A DNA stretch of 64,000 bases. Origin: Deltaproteobacteria bacterium. GTDB lineage: Bacteria; Desulfobacterota; Desulfobaccia; Desulfobaccales; 0-14-0-80-60-11. The position numbers were made by a program, and so were the translations under genes. The notes beneath the pieces are model-generated. The model ran no database searches, was not told the DNA's origin, and saw only the letters and a program-made list of their open reading frames with translations. The stretch lies in assembly GCA_030018495.1 (NCBI GenBank), contig JASEFS010000001.1, positions 62,001 to 126,000 on the forward strand, written 5' to 3'. Numbering within the stretch: the first letter of the stretch is position 1; every line of letters begins with the position of its first letter. Below are positions 7,491 through 17,242 of this stretch, in pieces.

Positions 7491-8096
7491 TTATGCCTCC
7501 CGGCCCCTTTTCTCATTGCGGCTGACAGCCTTGAGGTGATCCACCAGGCCGCGATTGTCTGTCAGCTTCACCTGGATGTCATTGTAAAAGAGGCCCAGGC
7601 TGGCGGCATGATGGGCGTCGCTGTTGTGCAAGCCGGGAATCTGCCATTTTGCCGAGATTTCCCGGGCCAGCGACTGGACGGCTGCTGACATGTTGCTGCT
7701 GGACAGTTCCATGGCATCCGGGCAGAGGCGGGGCAGCCAGTCCGGCGGGGTGCGGCTGTAGCGAAAGGGGTGGGCCCAAATAAATACGCCGCCCTGACGG
7801 CGCACCGCCGGAACCAGGCTGGCCAGGCCGTTAAGATGGGGCAGCTCCTGGGCCGGGTCCGGCAGGAAAACCAGGAAATGGCCTTCGGGAACCGCGTATT
7901 CCACGCCATGAAAGATGGCCAGTTCCGGAAAATCGCGCCTTAGTTCTTGATATTCGGCGACCGGCCACCAAATGTCGTGTTCGGTCAGGGCTAGACCCGC
8001 CAATCCCCGGCGGATGGCGGTGCGGCACACGGCTTCCGGCGAACTCACGGCGCATGGCGAGTACCGGGAGGTGTGGACATGGAAATCATATTTCAC
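7491..8096 (-). CDS. PHP-domain metal-dependent phosphoesterase
   Basis: Predicted cytoplasmic phosphoesterase with a trinuclear metal site, 201 aa. PHP motifs in order: MKYDFHVHTSRYSPCAVSSP (HxH), ALTEHDIWWPV (second metal motif), HGVEYAV (Glu ligand), GGVFIWAHPFRYS (third His) and GLHNSDAHHAASLG (the closing D-x-H). All expected ligands are present, so it should be active, perhaps on nucleotides or small phosphoesters. It is compact, with no polymerase or XPD/exonuclease extension. It is a single gene, with the small membrane protein gene downstream on the same strand. The substrate cannot be deduced. Confidence 0.85.
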   Translation of the reverse strand: MKYDFHVHTSRYSPCAVSSPEAVCRTAIRRGLAGLALTEHDIWWPVAEYQELRRDFPELAIFHGVEYAVPEGHFLVFLPDPAQELPHLNGLASLVPAVRRQGGVFIWAHPFRYSRTPPDWLPRLCPDAMELSSSNMSAAVQSLAREISAKWQIPGLHNSDAHHAASLGLFYNDIQVKLTDNRGLVDHLKAVSRNEKRGREA

Positions 8097-8244
8097 TGAT
8101 CAGGTTTCCCCCTGATAGGCGGTTTACCAAGTCGAAAGTCAGAGTTTGAGTGCTTAATTATACCAGATATACGGCCTGAATTTTAGTTCTCCGGCAAGGC
8201 TTGCCGGAGGCAGCTAAGGCAAGGGCCCCAGGAAGGAGAAGAGC

Positions 8245-8574
8245 ATGCCTTATATAGCAGGAGACAGGAAGGAGCTGGACGGCCTCATCGACCGCTTGGC
8301 CGAAACGATCGCACGGCGGGCTGGAGAAGGAGACTCCGCGGCGGCGTTCGCCGGGCTTCTCAATTACGTCTGCACTCGCCTGGCCCTCAAGGTGGTGCGG
8401 CTTAAATTCGGGGCCATGCGCTACTGGCTGATTGCCGTCGTCACCGGGGTATTCACCAATATTGCCGATGAATTTTATCGCCGGGTGGCGGTCCCTTATG
8501 AGAATAAACAATTGGCCAGGCACGGCGACATTGATCTTTACGAGGAGTTCGGCCGGGAAATTTCGAGAAAATAA
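8245..8574 (+). CDS. conserved hypothetical protein (MPYI-start family, resembles DUF6899)
   Basis: 109 aa, starting with MPYIAGDRKELDGLIDRLAE, the start typical of a small conserved prokaryotic family (I believe DUF6899). The middle has LNYVCTRLALKVVRLKFGAMRYWLIAVVTGVF, and VAVPYENKQLARHGDIDLYEE is the usual C-terminal signature (PYE.....NGDV-like). No signal peptide; soluble, helical. The ATG has GGAAGGAG upstream. It converges with the phosphatase gene at 8614. Function unknown; homologues occur in phages and chromosomes. Confidence 0.7.
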   Translation: MPYIAGDRKELDGLIDRLAETIARRAGEGDSAAAFAGLLNYVCTRLALKVVRLKFGAMRYWLIAVVTGVFTNIADEFYRRVAVPYENKQLARHGDIDLYEEFGREISRK

Positions 8575-8613
8575 GGTGTGCGGCAAACCAGCCGGCCCTG
8601 GAGGCACGCCGTC

Positions 8614-9024
8614 TCAGCCAATGGCCAGGAGGCCGCAAATTTCCGTCAGAATCAACTGCCGGATGGCATCTCGGGCGCGGCGGTAGTCGTCCAGGCTGCC
8701 GCGGTAAGGGTCCGGGACGGGCCGGTGGAGCAGCCGTTCCCGGCATGGGGAAGGCAGATAAGCAGACACGGCCTGCTCGGTGAGATTAATGATCAACCGG
8801 AAGTCTGGAAGAGTTACCGCGTCCAGTCCTTTGGAATAAAGCCCTGCGGGTGAAACCCCCAGTTCGGCAAGAACTTCCAGGGTCTCCGGCGCCACGAAAC
8901 CCAGGGGTTGGAGGCCGGCGGAAGTCGCGCTGAGGGAGTCGGCCAACAGATGCCGGGCCAGGGCTTCCGCCATGATGCTGCGGCAGGAATTGCCCAGGCA
9001 GATGAAGAGGACGGCCGGCTTCAT
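8614..9024 (-). CDS. low-molecular-weight protein-tyrosine phosphatase / arsenate reductase family
   Basis: 136 aa. The N-terminal P-loop FICLGNSCRSIMAEAL gives the C-x5-R catalytic motif (residues about 9-15), and VPDPYRGSLDDYRRARD supplies the DP general acid near residue 105. The family includes protein tyrosine phosphatases and thioredoxin-coupled arsenate reductases (ArsC). SAGLQPLGFVAPETLEVLAELGV fits the ArsC-like branch. No ars genes are nearby, so a phosphatase role is equally possible. It has its own ATG at 9024, with the tRNA-Ser gene upstream on the same strand. Confidence 0.8.
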   Translation of the reverse strand: MKPAVLFICLGNSCRSIMAEALARHLLADSLSATSAGLQPLGFVAPETLEVLAELGVSPAGLYSKGLDAVTLPDFRLIINLTEQAVSAYLPSPCRERLLHRPVPDPYRGSLDDYRRARDAIRQLILTEICGLLAIG

Positions 9025-9094
9025 GCTCGCGGTTCGAACGCGCTAAATTAGCCCTTTCCCTGAACTCAATCCCTTCATATCCACTAAACTTCCT

Positions 9095-9180
9095 TGGCGG
9101 AGGGAGAGGGATTCGAACCCCCGGACCTTTCGGTCTGCGGTTTTCAAGACCGCCGCCTTAAGCCGCTCGGCCATCCCTCC
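9095..9180 (-). tRNA. tRNA-Ser (anticodon UGA), CCA encoded
   Basis: The reverse complement folds as a class II tRNA: acceptor GGAGGGA pairs with TCCCTCC, followed by G and an encoded CCA. The D arm is GCCGAGCGGCTTAAGGC, the anticodon loop is CTTGAAA (TGA), the long variable arm is ACCGAAAGGT, and the T loop is TTCGAAT. It reads UCA and wobble serine codons. Confidence 0.95.
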
Positions 9181-9298
9181 GCAAGCTTAATATTTAACAG
9201 CATTGCCGGGTTTTTTCAATCGGGGTAGGGCCAAGGGTAACAACCCCCTGCTCGTTTTCCAACCCTGATCCCACATCGGGAGCACTACAGCCTGCGCT

Positions 9299-9319
9299 AC
9301 ACAGGCAAGGTGCCTGTGT
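9299..9319. repeat. palindromic repeat, type C (ACACAGGC-AAGGT-GCCTGTGT)
   Basis: Perfect 8-bp inverted repeat around a five-base loop in the gap between tRNA-Ser and the Fur/Zur gene. Related palindromes with GCACAGG/CCTGTGC arms occur at 13742-13764 and 20035-20056. Confidence 0.55.
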
Positions 9320-9416
9320 TCCCGGGTCAGCGGGTGGCAGCTTGAATGGCTCTGTGGCCCCTGGTACTCCCCTCAGTGAGCGATTCCACACTCTGAAGTA
9401 ATATCTAAAAAAGGTA

Positions 9417-9431
9417 TGAAAATATTTTGCA
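9417..9431. promoter_or_regulatory. candidate Fur/Zur operator
   Basis: TGAAAATATTTTGCA, with a perfect central AAAATATTTT palindrome, 26 bases before the start of the Fur-family gene. The AT-rich dyad fits an autoregulated zinc operon, but the match to a Zur consensus is weak. Confidence 0.3.
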
Positions 9432-9456
9432 ACTCGGTTGAAAAACGGCTATTTTT

Positions 9457-9903
9457 ATGGCCATGAGCGACGTCTGTGATTTCCAGGGCCTCCTGGCCCG
9501 TTTTCAAGTGAGGGCCACGCCGCTGCGGTTGGCGGTCTTGGAAGCTCTAGGTTCGGCCAGCCGAGCCTTGCGGGCCAAAGAAATCCTCATGCACATTAAA
9601 GACCAGCGCCGGGTCAATAAGGTAACGGTGTATCGAATTCTGGAGGATTTCAGCCGGCGGGGCCTAATCCGGAGAATTCCGGCGGAAGGCAAGGCGGCCC
9701 TGTATGAACTGGCCTGCGAACACAATCCGCCCCACCCTCATTTTCAGTGTCAGACATGCGGTGCGGTGGAATGTCTGGAGCCGGTGTCTCTGACACGGGT
9801 ATGGGATGAAATCAGGGGGCCGTTGGGACACCGGGCCGACCGTCTGGAAATAAGGGTGGCGGGCCTCTGCCGGCGCTGTCGGGGCAGGGGCGGTGAGCAG
9901 TAA
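9457..9903 (+). CDS. zur: Fur-family zinc uptake regulator
   Basis: DNA-binding metalloregulator, 148 aa. The N-terminal winged helix contains ATPLRLAVLEALGSASRALRAKEI and NKVTVYRILEDFSRRGLI, the Fur recognition helix. The dimerisation half has structural zinc pairs CQTC (near residue 107) and CRRC (near residue 141), plus His-rich HNPPHPHFQ. The genes directly downstream encode a Znu zinc transporter, so Zur is the best reading over Fur or PerR. It probably represses its own operon when zinc is replete. The ATG at 9457 lacks an obvious Shine-Dalgarno; an in-frame ATG two codons later is possible. Confidence 0.85.
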   Translation: MAMSDVCDFQGLLARFQVRATPLRLAVLEALGSASRALRAKEILMHIKDQRRVNKVTVYRILEDFSRRGLIRRIPAEGKAALYELACEHNPPHPHFQCQTCGAVECLEPVSLTRVWDEIRGPLGHRADRLEIRVAGLCRRCRGRGGEQ

Positions 9904-9936
9904 GCGATCAGCAGTCAGCAGTCAGCAGTCAGCAGG
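9904..9936. repeat. intercistronic micro-repeat (CAGCAGT)n
   Basis: Three CAGCAGT units and flanking variants lie directly after the zur stop codon, before znuA. Same word family as in the hdr operon gaps. Confidence 0.7.
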
Positions 9937-9960
9937 AAAAAACACCTTAAGGAAACTGAG

Positions 9961-11021
9961 TTGCAAAAGTGGTGGACATCTGGAAGTCTGAAAGTTTGCG
10001 CCTTACAAAGGGTGCTGTGGCGGCTATGGGAGGGCTTCCCTTTTCGCCTTTTTCCCTTTTCGCCTTTTCGCCCCTGCGGTTACGTATTCCTGGCAATCTT
10101 GGCATTAGGGTTAAGTCTGACTCTCCCCAGGAACTTGCTGGCCGCGGATAAAATCCCGGTAGTCGCCAGCATTGTGCCTTTGGGAGATTTCTGCACCAAA
10201 ATAGGCGGGGAACGGGTGGAGGTGACCGTGCTTATCCCGCCGGGAGCCAGCCCCCACATTTTCGAGCCGACCCCCCAAGCCGTGTCCCAGGCTTTTAATG
10301 CCAAAGTATTCGTTTATGTGGGCGCGGGCCTGGACCCTTGGGCCGCAAAGGTTATCGCGGCCAAGGAAGCCAAATCCCAGCAGGTGGTTGAGGCTGTCGC
10401 CGGGCTGAGGCTGGAGGCGGATACCCATATTCATCATCATGGAGGAACCGAAGAGGCTGCTGCGGCCGGCGATCATGCTGCCGAAGGCTCAAAAAACCAT
10501 GACCACTCCCAACTTAAAGGCAATCCCCACGTCTGGCTGGACCCGGTGTGGGCTCAGGATATCTGCCGCCGCATCGCCGGGACCCTGACGCGAGCGGACC
10601 CGGCGCACCGGCAGGTGTATGAGGATAATCTGGACCGCTATCTCCGGCAACTGGCAGATTTGCACCAGGAAATCGCCCGGCGCACCGCGGCGTGGCGGCT
10701 GAAGGAATATGTTTCCTTTCATCCCTCGTTTGTCTATTTCGCCAAGCGCTACGGTCTTAGGGAAGCAGGGGTAATCGAGGCGGCCCCGGGCCGGGAGCCT
10801 ACGCCGGGGCATATCCGGAAAATTGTGAAAGCCATCCAGAAATTCGGAGTGCGGGTTGTGTTCGCGGAACCGCAGCTCAACCCCAGGATGGCGGAAATCA
10901 TCGCCCGGGAGGCCGGGGCCAAAGTGCTCCTGTTGGACCCCTTAGGCGGCCGGCCGCCTTACGGCAACGACTACATAGCAATGATGCGCTACAACCTGGA
11001 GGCCATGGAGCAGGCGATGAA

Positions 11022-11025
<4 letters not shown>
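9961..11025 (+). CDS. znuA: zinc ABC transporter substrate-binding protein
   Basis: Periplasmic zinc-binding protein, cluster A-I family, 354 aa in the longest frame. The signal segment is YVFLAILALGLSLTLP followed by NLLAADKIPVVASIVPLGDF. Zinc ligands: PHIFEPTPQ (first His), a His-rich loop (HIHHHGGTEEAAAAGDHAA) typical of ZnuA, HVWLDPVWAQ, and FHPSFVYFAKRYGL. GANDYIAMMRYN-like (GNDYIAMMRYN) closes the fold. No ATG precedes the signal; a TTG at 9961 with AAGGAA upstream is the best start, leaving an unusually long n-region encoded by a CTTTTCGCC-rich repeat. Its stop overlaps the znuC start (ATGA). Identification is secure; the exact start is not. Confidence 0.88.
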
Positions 11026-11787
<762 letters not shown>

Positions 11788-11795
<8 letters not shown>

Positions 11796-12594
11796 ACTGT
11801 TCGCCATGGGGTTTTTTCAGCGGGCTTTGATAGCGGCCTTGATGTTGAGCCTGCTGTGCGGGGTGCTGTCGGTTTTCGTGGTCCTGCGCCGCATGGCCTT
11901 TATCGGCGTGGGCGTCTCTCACTCCGCGTTCGGGGGCGTGGCCCTGGGCTTTCTCCTGGGAGTGGACCCCCTGTGGACCGGCGTGGGCTTCGCCATGCTG
12001 GTGGCGGTGCTCATCGAATGGGCCCGGGCCCGGGGCCGCCTGGAAGAAGATGCGGCCATAGGCATCTTTTTCGCGGCCTCCATGGCCCTGGGAGTGGTGC
12101 TGCTGCACCTGTCGCGCACTTATAATGTCGACGTATTCGGTTTTCTCTTCGGCAACATCCTGGCCATAGGCAGGCGGCAGGTGGTGGAGATCGCGGTGGT
12201 CTCACTGGCCGTGTTGGCGTCCCTGGCGGCTTTTTTCAAGGAGCTGGTTTTCTTGAGCTTCGATGAAGAGATGGCCTGGGTGAGCGGCGTGCCGGTGGCG
12301 GCCTTGAGGTATTTTTTTCTTATCCTCCTGGCCCTGGTGGTCATCATGTCCATCTATCTGGTGGGCATCATTCTGGTGGCCGCGCTGCTGGTCATCCCCG
12401 GCGCCCTGGCCCGGAACCTGACCCGCAACATCCGGCCCATGCTGGCAGTGTCGGCGGGCGCGGCCGCGGTCTCCTCCCTGGGGGGGCTGGTAGGTTCCGC
12501 GATTCTGGACTGGCCTTCCGGAGCCACCATAGTGCTCCTGCTGTCGCTGGCTTTCTTCGGGTCCGCGCTCCTGGCCCGGCGGCGGTTGGGGTGA
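11788..12594 (+). CDS. znuB: zinc ABC transporter permease
   Basis: Inner-membrane permease of the ABC-3 family, 268 aa with about eight hydrophobic helices. LLCGVLSVFVVLRRMAFIGVGVSHSAFGGVALG is the conserved family segment, and FGNILAIGRRQVVEIAVVS and ISIYLVGIILVAALLVIPGALA-like (SIYLVGIILVAALLVIPGALA) stretches match ZnuB. The product pairs with ZnuC and ZnuA. It is the last gene of the operon; a strong stem-loop follows at 12618-12656. Confidence 0.95.
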
Positions 12595-12617
12595 GGCGGG
12601 ACCAGAAGCTTTGTTAT

Positions 12618-12656
12618 GAGGCCGCCTCCTTTAGGTTATCCTAAAGCCGCGGCCTC
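12618..12656 (+). terminator. long stem-loop after znuB, possible terminator
   Basis: Outer arms GAGGCCGC/GCGGCCTC and inner arms CTTTAGG/CCTAAAG around TTAT form a strong nested hairpin. No U-tract follows, so it may be an attenuating or mRNA-stabilising structure rather than a classic terminator. Confidence 0.5.
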
Positions 12657-12694
12657 TAGGCTGCGCCTGGGCGCGGCCACCTGAAAAGGGTTTT

Positions 12695-12717
12695 CGCAGG
12701 CCAAAATCTGCGGCTAC
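12695..12717. repeat. palindromic REP-like element, type A copy 3
   Basis: GCAGGCCAAAATCTGCGG followed by CTAC, an imperfect copy of the elements at 2096 and 2800, in the same orientation as the second. Confidence 0.55.
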
Positions 12718-12756
12718 ATTAGGGGCGCGGCCCGCCCTGCATTATTGGAGCTCAAC

Positions 12757-13335
12757 ATGGGAAACGCTAAAGGCAAGCCGCCGGGCGCGGGCAAGAGCAG
12801 CTTTGACCTCATCGACCCGAACAAGTTCTTTGCCGCCCTGGTGATCAAGCCGCACATGAAAATTTTGGACTTGGCCTGCGGCCAGGGGAACTACACCCTG
12901 GCCCTGGCCGAAGCGATGGGGCCGGAAGGGGTGGTCTATGGGGCGGACCTCTGGGAGGAAGGCCTGGCCAAACTCCGGGAAGAGGCCGCGATCAGGGGCT
13001 TACGCCAGATCCGGGCCATTCTGGCGGACGTGAGTTCGCCTTTGCCTCTGGACGCGGCCAGCATCGACCTGTGCCTCATGGCCACAGTGCTGCACGACTT
13101 GGTGGAGGCCGGTACCGCGCCCGGGGCCCTGGCCGAAACCACCCGCCTGGTAAAGCCGGGAGGCACCCTGGCCGTCGTGGAATTCAAGAAAATGGACGGC
13201 CCGCCCGGCCCGCCCCGGCACATCCGGCTCGCGCCGGAGGAGGTAGAGAATCTCCTTAAGCCGTATGGTTTCCGGAAGCGGTTGATAGAGGAAATAGGCA
13301 GTTATACCTACCTGATGTTGTTTCGAAAAGTTTGA
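12757..13335 (+). CDS. class I SAM-dependent methyltransferase
   Basis: 192 aa, cytoplasmic. Motif I is ILDLACGQGNYTLALAEAM, an acidic residue ends strand 2 (YGADLWEEGL), and DVSSPLPLDAASIDLCLMATVLHDL is motif II/post-I of UbiE-like enzymes. RLVKPGGTLAVVEFKK is motif III. The ORF track starts at a TTG (12745); the ATG at 12757 has GGAG just upstream and is preferred. The substrate is unknown; the fold resembles small-molecule C- or As-methyltransferases. It is a single gene, with repeats on both sides. Confidence 0.85.
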   Translation: MGNAKGKPPGAGKSSFDLIDPNKFFAALVIKPHMKILDLACGQGNYTLALAEAMGPEGVVYGADLWEEGLAKLREEAAIRGLRQIRAILADVSSPLPLDAASIDLCLMATVLHDLVEAGTAPGALAETTRLVKPGGTLAVVEFKKMDGPPGPPRHIRLAPEEVENLLKPYGFRKRLIEEIGSYTYLMLFRKV

Positions 13336-13500
13336 AACAGTTCAACTTTCGTGAAAGGCCGGGACCGCTGGCCCATATCTTTCCTTAAAAGAGATTCCGT
13401 TTCAATCGGCGGGCCACCGAGGCCCTCCCACCTTTAGGCCCGCACCCTCAAGAGGTACGATCAGCTTTTAGAAGGCCACTTGTCCGTAAACTCTTAACCA

Positions 13501-13734
13501 GTAAGGCGGGAAAGCGAAGCGCATCCCGCCATCGGCATTAATTTCATTTGTAAATTGTGAACCTCGCATCTGCGCCTAATCGAGTGGAATGAAATCAAAG
13601 GTAATACTTGGCGCGTTTGACTTATAGATAAAATCAGGCATATGGGCGATTCACGACTCGCGAAACCCTACCGTGCTTTGCCGGGACATGATTTCAATTC
13701 GGAAGGCGGGATGCGCTTCGCTTTCCCGGCCTAC
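13501..13734. repeat. 234-bp MITE/BIME-like element bounded by inverted REPs
   Basis: The left end (GCGGGAAAGCGAAGCGCATC, 13506 on) is the reverse complement of the right end (GATGCGCTTCGCTTTCCCG). The arms are about 28 bp and nearly identical, with about 175 bp of noncoding sequence between. A diverged single arm lies at 63691-63717. There is no transposase; the element is either a non-autonomous mobile element or a pair of REPs. It fills most of the 559-bp gap 13336-13894. Confidence 0.6.
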
Positions 13735-13741
13735 ATGAACT

Positions 13742-13764
13742 GCACAGGTTGGGAAGGCCTGTGC
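13742..13764. repeat. palindromic repeat, type C
   Basis: GCACAGG-TTGGGAAGG-CCTGTGC: a 7-bp inverted repeat right after the MITE-like element. The copy at 20035-20056 has the same TGGxAAG core. Confidence 0.5.
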
Positions 13765-13894
13765 TACCCAGATTGGTTTTTTTCCCCATCAAATTTTCTT
13801 TCTAGATTTCGCCCAAAGAAAAAGCAACTTCAGATTCAGCTCAGGTAGGCCGATAAGAGAAAAGAGGAAAATCTTCCTGACCGGAAGCCCTGTT

Positions 13895-16800
13895 TTGCGA
13901 TCGCTGTCGTCTTATTCCCCGCAACAGAAAAGCAGCCTGGCTCGGCTGGAGCCGGATTTCACGGCGCTCCGACATTTGGTGGAGCAGGCGGACGCAGGCT
14001 TTTGGCTGGCGGCCGTTGAAGACGGGCGGGTGCAGGGGGTCTATGCCAATCCGGCGTTCGAAGAGATTTGGGGCCGCGGCCTGGAAACCCTGTACGATAA
14101 TCCCGCAGCCGCCCTGGCCGCGGTGCACCCGGAAGACCAGGAGCGTCTGGCGGCCAAATGGGAGCAGTTTTATCAGGGAAGGCGGTTTGAGGAAGAATTC
14201 CGCGTTTCCCGCCCCGACGGCCGGGTGCGGTGGGTTAAACTTCGCTCCCAAGGGGTCGCGGCGGACCAGGATAATAAAGCCGCTCTTTTGGCGGGCACTT
14301 TAACGGACATAACTTCAGAGCGCCGGGCGGCGGCGGCCATAAAGGAGGGCGAGGCCCGGCGGGCCGCGCTTCTGGGGTGTCCGGTCCTGGGCATGGCTCT
14401 CATGAGCCCGGAAGGGCAAATCCTGGAGAGCAACCGGGTTTTCCAGGAGCTTTTGGGGCAGGGAGGGGAGATCGAGGCGGAATTGCGCCGCCTGGCCGAA
14501 AAGCTGCAAAGGTGCGGGGATGAATTCGGGCAGGTGGAAATGCGTTACCTGCGCCGGGACGGCCAGACCGCCTGGGCCAGGCTCGGCATCACCATCATCC
14601 GGGACCAGCAGGGGACCCCGCTTTTCGCGGTCAACCTGGTGGAAAACATCACCGGCCACCGGCGGGCCGAAGAAGCCCTGACCCTGAGCCGGGAGCGCTT
14701 CCGCCTGCTCTATGACAAGGCTCCGCTGGGGTATCAGTCCCTGGACGAACACGGGCATTGCCTCGATGTCAATCAGACCTGCCTGGATTTGCTGGGTTAT
14801 GCCCGGGAAGAGGTCATCGGCCGGTGGTTCGGGCATTTTCTGGCTCCCGCGGACAAAAACCGGTTCGAAGGGATTTTCGCCGAACTCAAGGAAAAGGGGG
14901 AGATCAACGATGTGGAGCTGGACCTGGTGCGCCGGGACGGCACCGGCCTCACGGTGTCGTTAACCGGCAGGATCGCATTCGACGAGCAGGGCGGCTACCA
15001 GCAGGCCTATTGCATGTTGGCGGATATCACGGCCCGCAAGCAGGCGGAAGCCGCGGTGGCGCAGAGCGAACAGAAGTACCGCGTCCTGGTGAACACCTTG
15101 CCGGCCGTGGTCTTTAGGGGGTACGCCGATTGGACCCTGGATTTTTTTGATAACAAAATCGAGGAATTGACCGGCTACAGCCAGGAGGAATTCAATTCCC
15201 GGCGGCGGCGCTGGTGCGAGGTCATTGTCCCGGAGGACCTGGAACGCGTCCGCCAGGCTTTTCTTCAGGCTTTGCGAACCACCAAATCCTACAGCCGGGA
15301 ATACCGCATCCGCGACCGGGACGGCAAAATCCTTTGGGTTCACGCCCGCGGGCAGGTCATTTGCACGGACGACGGCAGGATCGATTATATCAGCGGAGTG
15401 CTGTTCGACATCACCCGGGAAAAGGAGATGGAGCAGCTCCTGGCCGCGGAGAAGGAACGCCTGGCGGTGACCCTGCGCTCCATCGGCGAAGGCGTGATAG
15501 CCACTGACACTGATGGCAATATCGTGCTCATGAACGGCGTGGCCGAGGAACTCACGGGCTGGACGCAGCCAAAAGCCCTGGGCCTGCCGGCCTCCCAGGT
15601 CTTTGCCCTGTTTCACGATCAAAACGGCAGCCGCTGCGAAGACCTGGTGGAGCGGGTCATCAGGACCGGGGAAGTGGTGGTGCTGGCCAACGGCACGCAC
15701 TTGGCGGCCAGGGACGGCACGGCCAGGAACCTGTCGGCCAGCGGCGCGCCCATCGTGGACAAGGACGGCCAGATCATCGGGGTGGTTTTGGTTTTCCGGG
15801 ACATCACCACCCGTCGCCGCACCGAGGCGGAATTCCTGAAGATGGAAAAGCTTTCTTCCCTGGCTATCCTGGCCGGAGGCATCGCCCACGATTTCAACAA
15901 CATCCTGACCGGCATCCTGGGCAATATTTCCCTGGCCATGCTGTCCGTGCCGCAAGAAGACGAGGTTATCGCTCCCCAACTGGCGGAGGCGGAGCGGGCC
16001 ACGTTGCGGGCCCGGGACCTGGTGCAGCAACTTCTCACTTTCGCCAAGGGCGGGGCACCGGTGAAAGAGCTGGCTTCGCTGACGGAAATTATCCGGGAAT
16101 CAGCCACCTTCGCCTGCCGGGGCTCGCAGGTGCGGGCCGAGTTTGACCTGGCCCCTGACCTGTGGCCCGGAGAGGTGGACACCGGTCAGATCAGCCAGGT
16201 CATCCAGAATCTTACCATAAACGCGGTGCAGGCCATGCCCGGAGGAGGCATCGTGGAAGTGCTGGCGGCCAATGTGAACCTGTCGGAAAAAAGCGGCTTG
16301 CCCTTGACTCCGGGACGCTATGTCAAAATTTGCGTCAAGGATTACGGCGTCGGCATCCCGGAGGACCATCTGGCCAAGATTTTCGATCCTTATTTTTCCA
16401 CCAAACGGAAAGGCAGCGGCCTGGGGCTGGCCACGGCTTACTCCATCATCACCAATCACGACGGCTATATGACAGTGGAGTCCAAGCCGGGGGAGGGTAC
16501 GGCGTTTTTCGTCTATCTTCCGGCGTCCAGCCGGGAACTGAAGCCCAAGCGCCAAGGCGCGGCGGAAGTGGTCCCCGGCAAAGGCAAAATCCTGGTGATG
16601 GATGATGATGCCAGCGTGCGCGAGGTGGCGGGCCGCATCCTGGCCCATCTCGGCTATCAGCCGGATTACGCCCGGGACGGCGAGGAGGCTATCGCGGCCT
16701 TTGCCTCGGCCCTGGCCGGGGGAGAACCCTTTGACGCGGTGATTATGGACCTGACCATCCCGGGAGGCATGGGCGGCAAGGAAGCCATCCAGAAATTGCG

Positions 16801-16960
16801 GCAGCTCAATCCCGAAACCCGGGCCATCGTCTCCAGCGGCTATGCCGACGACCCCATCATGACGCACTATAAAAAATACGGCTTCAGCGGCGTCATCAAA
16901 AAGCCCTACCGCGTCAACACCTTCAGCAAGGAACTGCGCCGGGTGCTGGCCCGGCAATAG
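13895..16960 (+). CDS. multi-PAS hybrid sensor histidine kinase with C-terminal receiver
   Basis: 1021 aa, no membrane segments, so a cytoplasmic sensor. About five PAS/PAC units occupy residues 25-650 (for example YDNPAAALAAVHPEDQERL, LDVNQTCLDLLGYAREEVIG, IVLMNGVAEELTGWTQP). Phosphoacceptor H-box AILAGGIAHDFNNILTGILG is near residue 665. The ATPase domain has an N-box (QNLTINAVQAMPGG), G1 (DYGVGIPEDHLAKIFDPYFSTK) and G2 (GSGLGLATAYSI). Receiver KILVMDDDASVREVAGRIL has the acceptor Asp in IMDLTIPGG near 950 and the Lys in IKKPY. The start is a TTG with GGAAG upstream. No partner regulator is adjacent; phosphate probably moves through the receiver to an unlinked HPt or output protein. The signal is unknown. 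Confidence 0.92.
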   Translation: MRSLSSYSPQQKSSLARLEPDFTALRHLVEQADAGFWLAAVEDGRVQGVYANPAFEEIWGRGLETLYDNPAAALAAVHPEDQERLAAKWEQFYQGRRFEEEFRVSRPDGRVRWVKLRSQGVAADQDNKAALLAGTLTDITSERRAAAAIKEGEARRAALLGCPVLGMALMSPEGQILESNRVFQELLGQGGEIEAELRRLAEKLQRCGDEFGQVEMRYLRRDGQTAWARLGITIIRDQQGTPLFAVNLVENITGHRRAEEALTLSRERFRLLYDKAPLGYQSLDEHGHCLDVNQTCLDLLGYAREEVIGRWFGHFLAPADKNRFEGIFAELKEKGEINDVELDLVRRDGTGLTVSLTGRIAFDEQGGYQQAYCMLADITARKQAEAAVAQSEQKYRVLVNTLPAVVFRGYADWTLDFFDNKIEELTGYSQEEFNSRRRRWCEVIVPEDLERVRQAFLQALRTTKSYSREYRIRDRDGKILWVHARGQVICTDDGRIDYISGVLFDITREKEMEQLLAAEKERLAVTLRSIGEGVIATDTDGNIVLMNGVAEELTGWTQPKALGLPASQVFALFHDQNGSRCEDLVERVIRTGEVVVLANGTHLAARDGTARNLSASGAPIVDKDGQIIGVVLVFRDITTRRRTEAEFLKMEKLSSLAILAGGIAHDFNNILTGILGNISLAMLSVPQEDEVIAPQLAEAERATLRARDLVQQLLTFAKGGAPVKELASLTEIIRESATFACRGSQVRAEFDLAPDLWPGEVDTGQISQVIQNLTINAVQAMPGGGIVEVLAANVNLSEKSGLPLTPGRYVKICVKDYGVGIPEDHLAKIFDPYFSTKRKGSGLGLATAYSIITNHDGYMTVESKPGEGTAFFVYLPASSRELKPKRQGAAEVVPGKGKILVMDDDASVREVAGRILAHLGYQPDYARDGEEAIAAFASALAGGEPFDAVIMDLTIPGGMGGKEAIQKLRQLNPETRAIVSSGYADDPIMTHYKKYGFSGVIKKPYRVNTFSKELRRVLARQ

Positions 16961-17242
16961 CCTCACCCTTTTCCCCAGAGACAGTGTTAAACAACCTCAT
17001 GAAAGTTTGTCGGCTCAAGTTTTCCGGGGCGCGTTTGAAAATTTTGCCGCGTGTCGGTCTATTTCTTAATTTTATCAGGATTTGCCTGCTTGAACGCCAA
17101 GCCGGGAGGCAGCGCCACGGAAAAAATAAAATTGGCTTTTTGCCAATATATTGAAAATAAAATCATTTCATGACTTGACAGGCTGTTTCTTGGTTGTTAT
17201 ATTTTGACAAATCTTCATTCCCATCTTCAACAAACCCCCTCC

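Noticed and set aside
8614-9024. Specific call as arsenate reductase arsC
   Set aside because: The fold fits, but no ars genes or arsenite exporter are nearby, so only the family is given.
9904-9936. CRISPR array at the CAGCAGT repeats
   Set aside because: Units are only about 7 bases with no spacers and no cas genes; these are simple micro-repeats.
13642-13848. 68-aa plus-strand ORF before the hybrid kinase
   Set aside because: Composed of REP and palindromic repeat sequence, no ribosome site.
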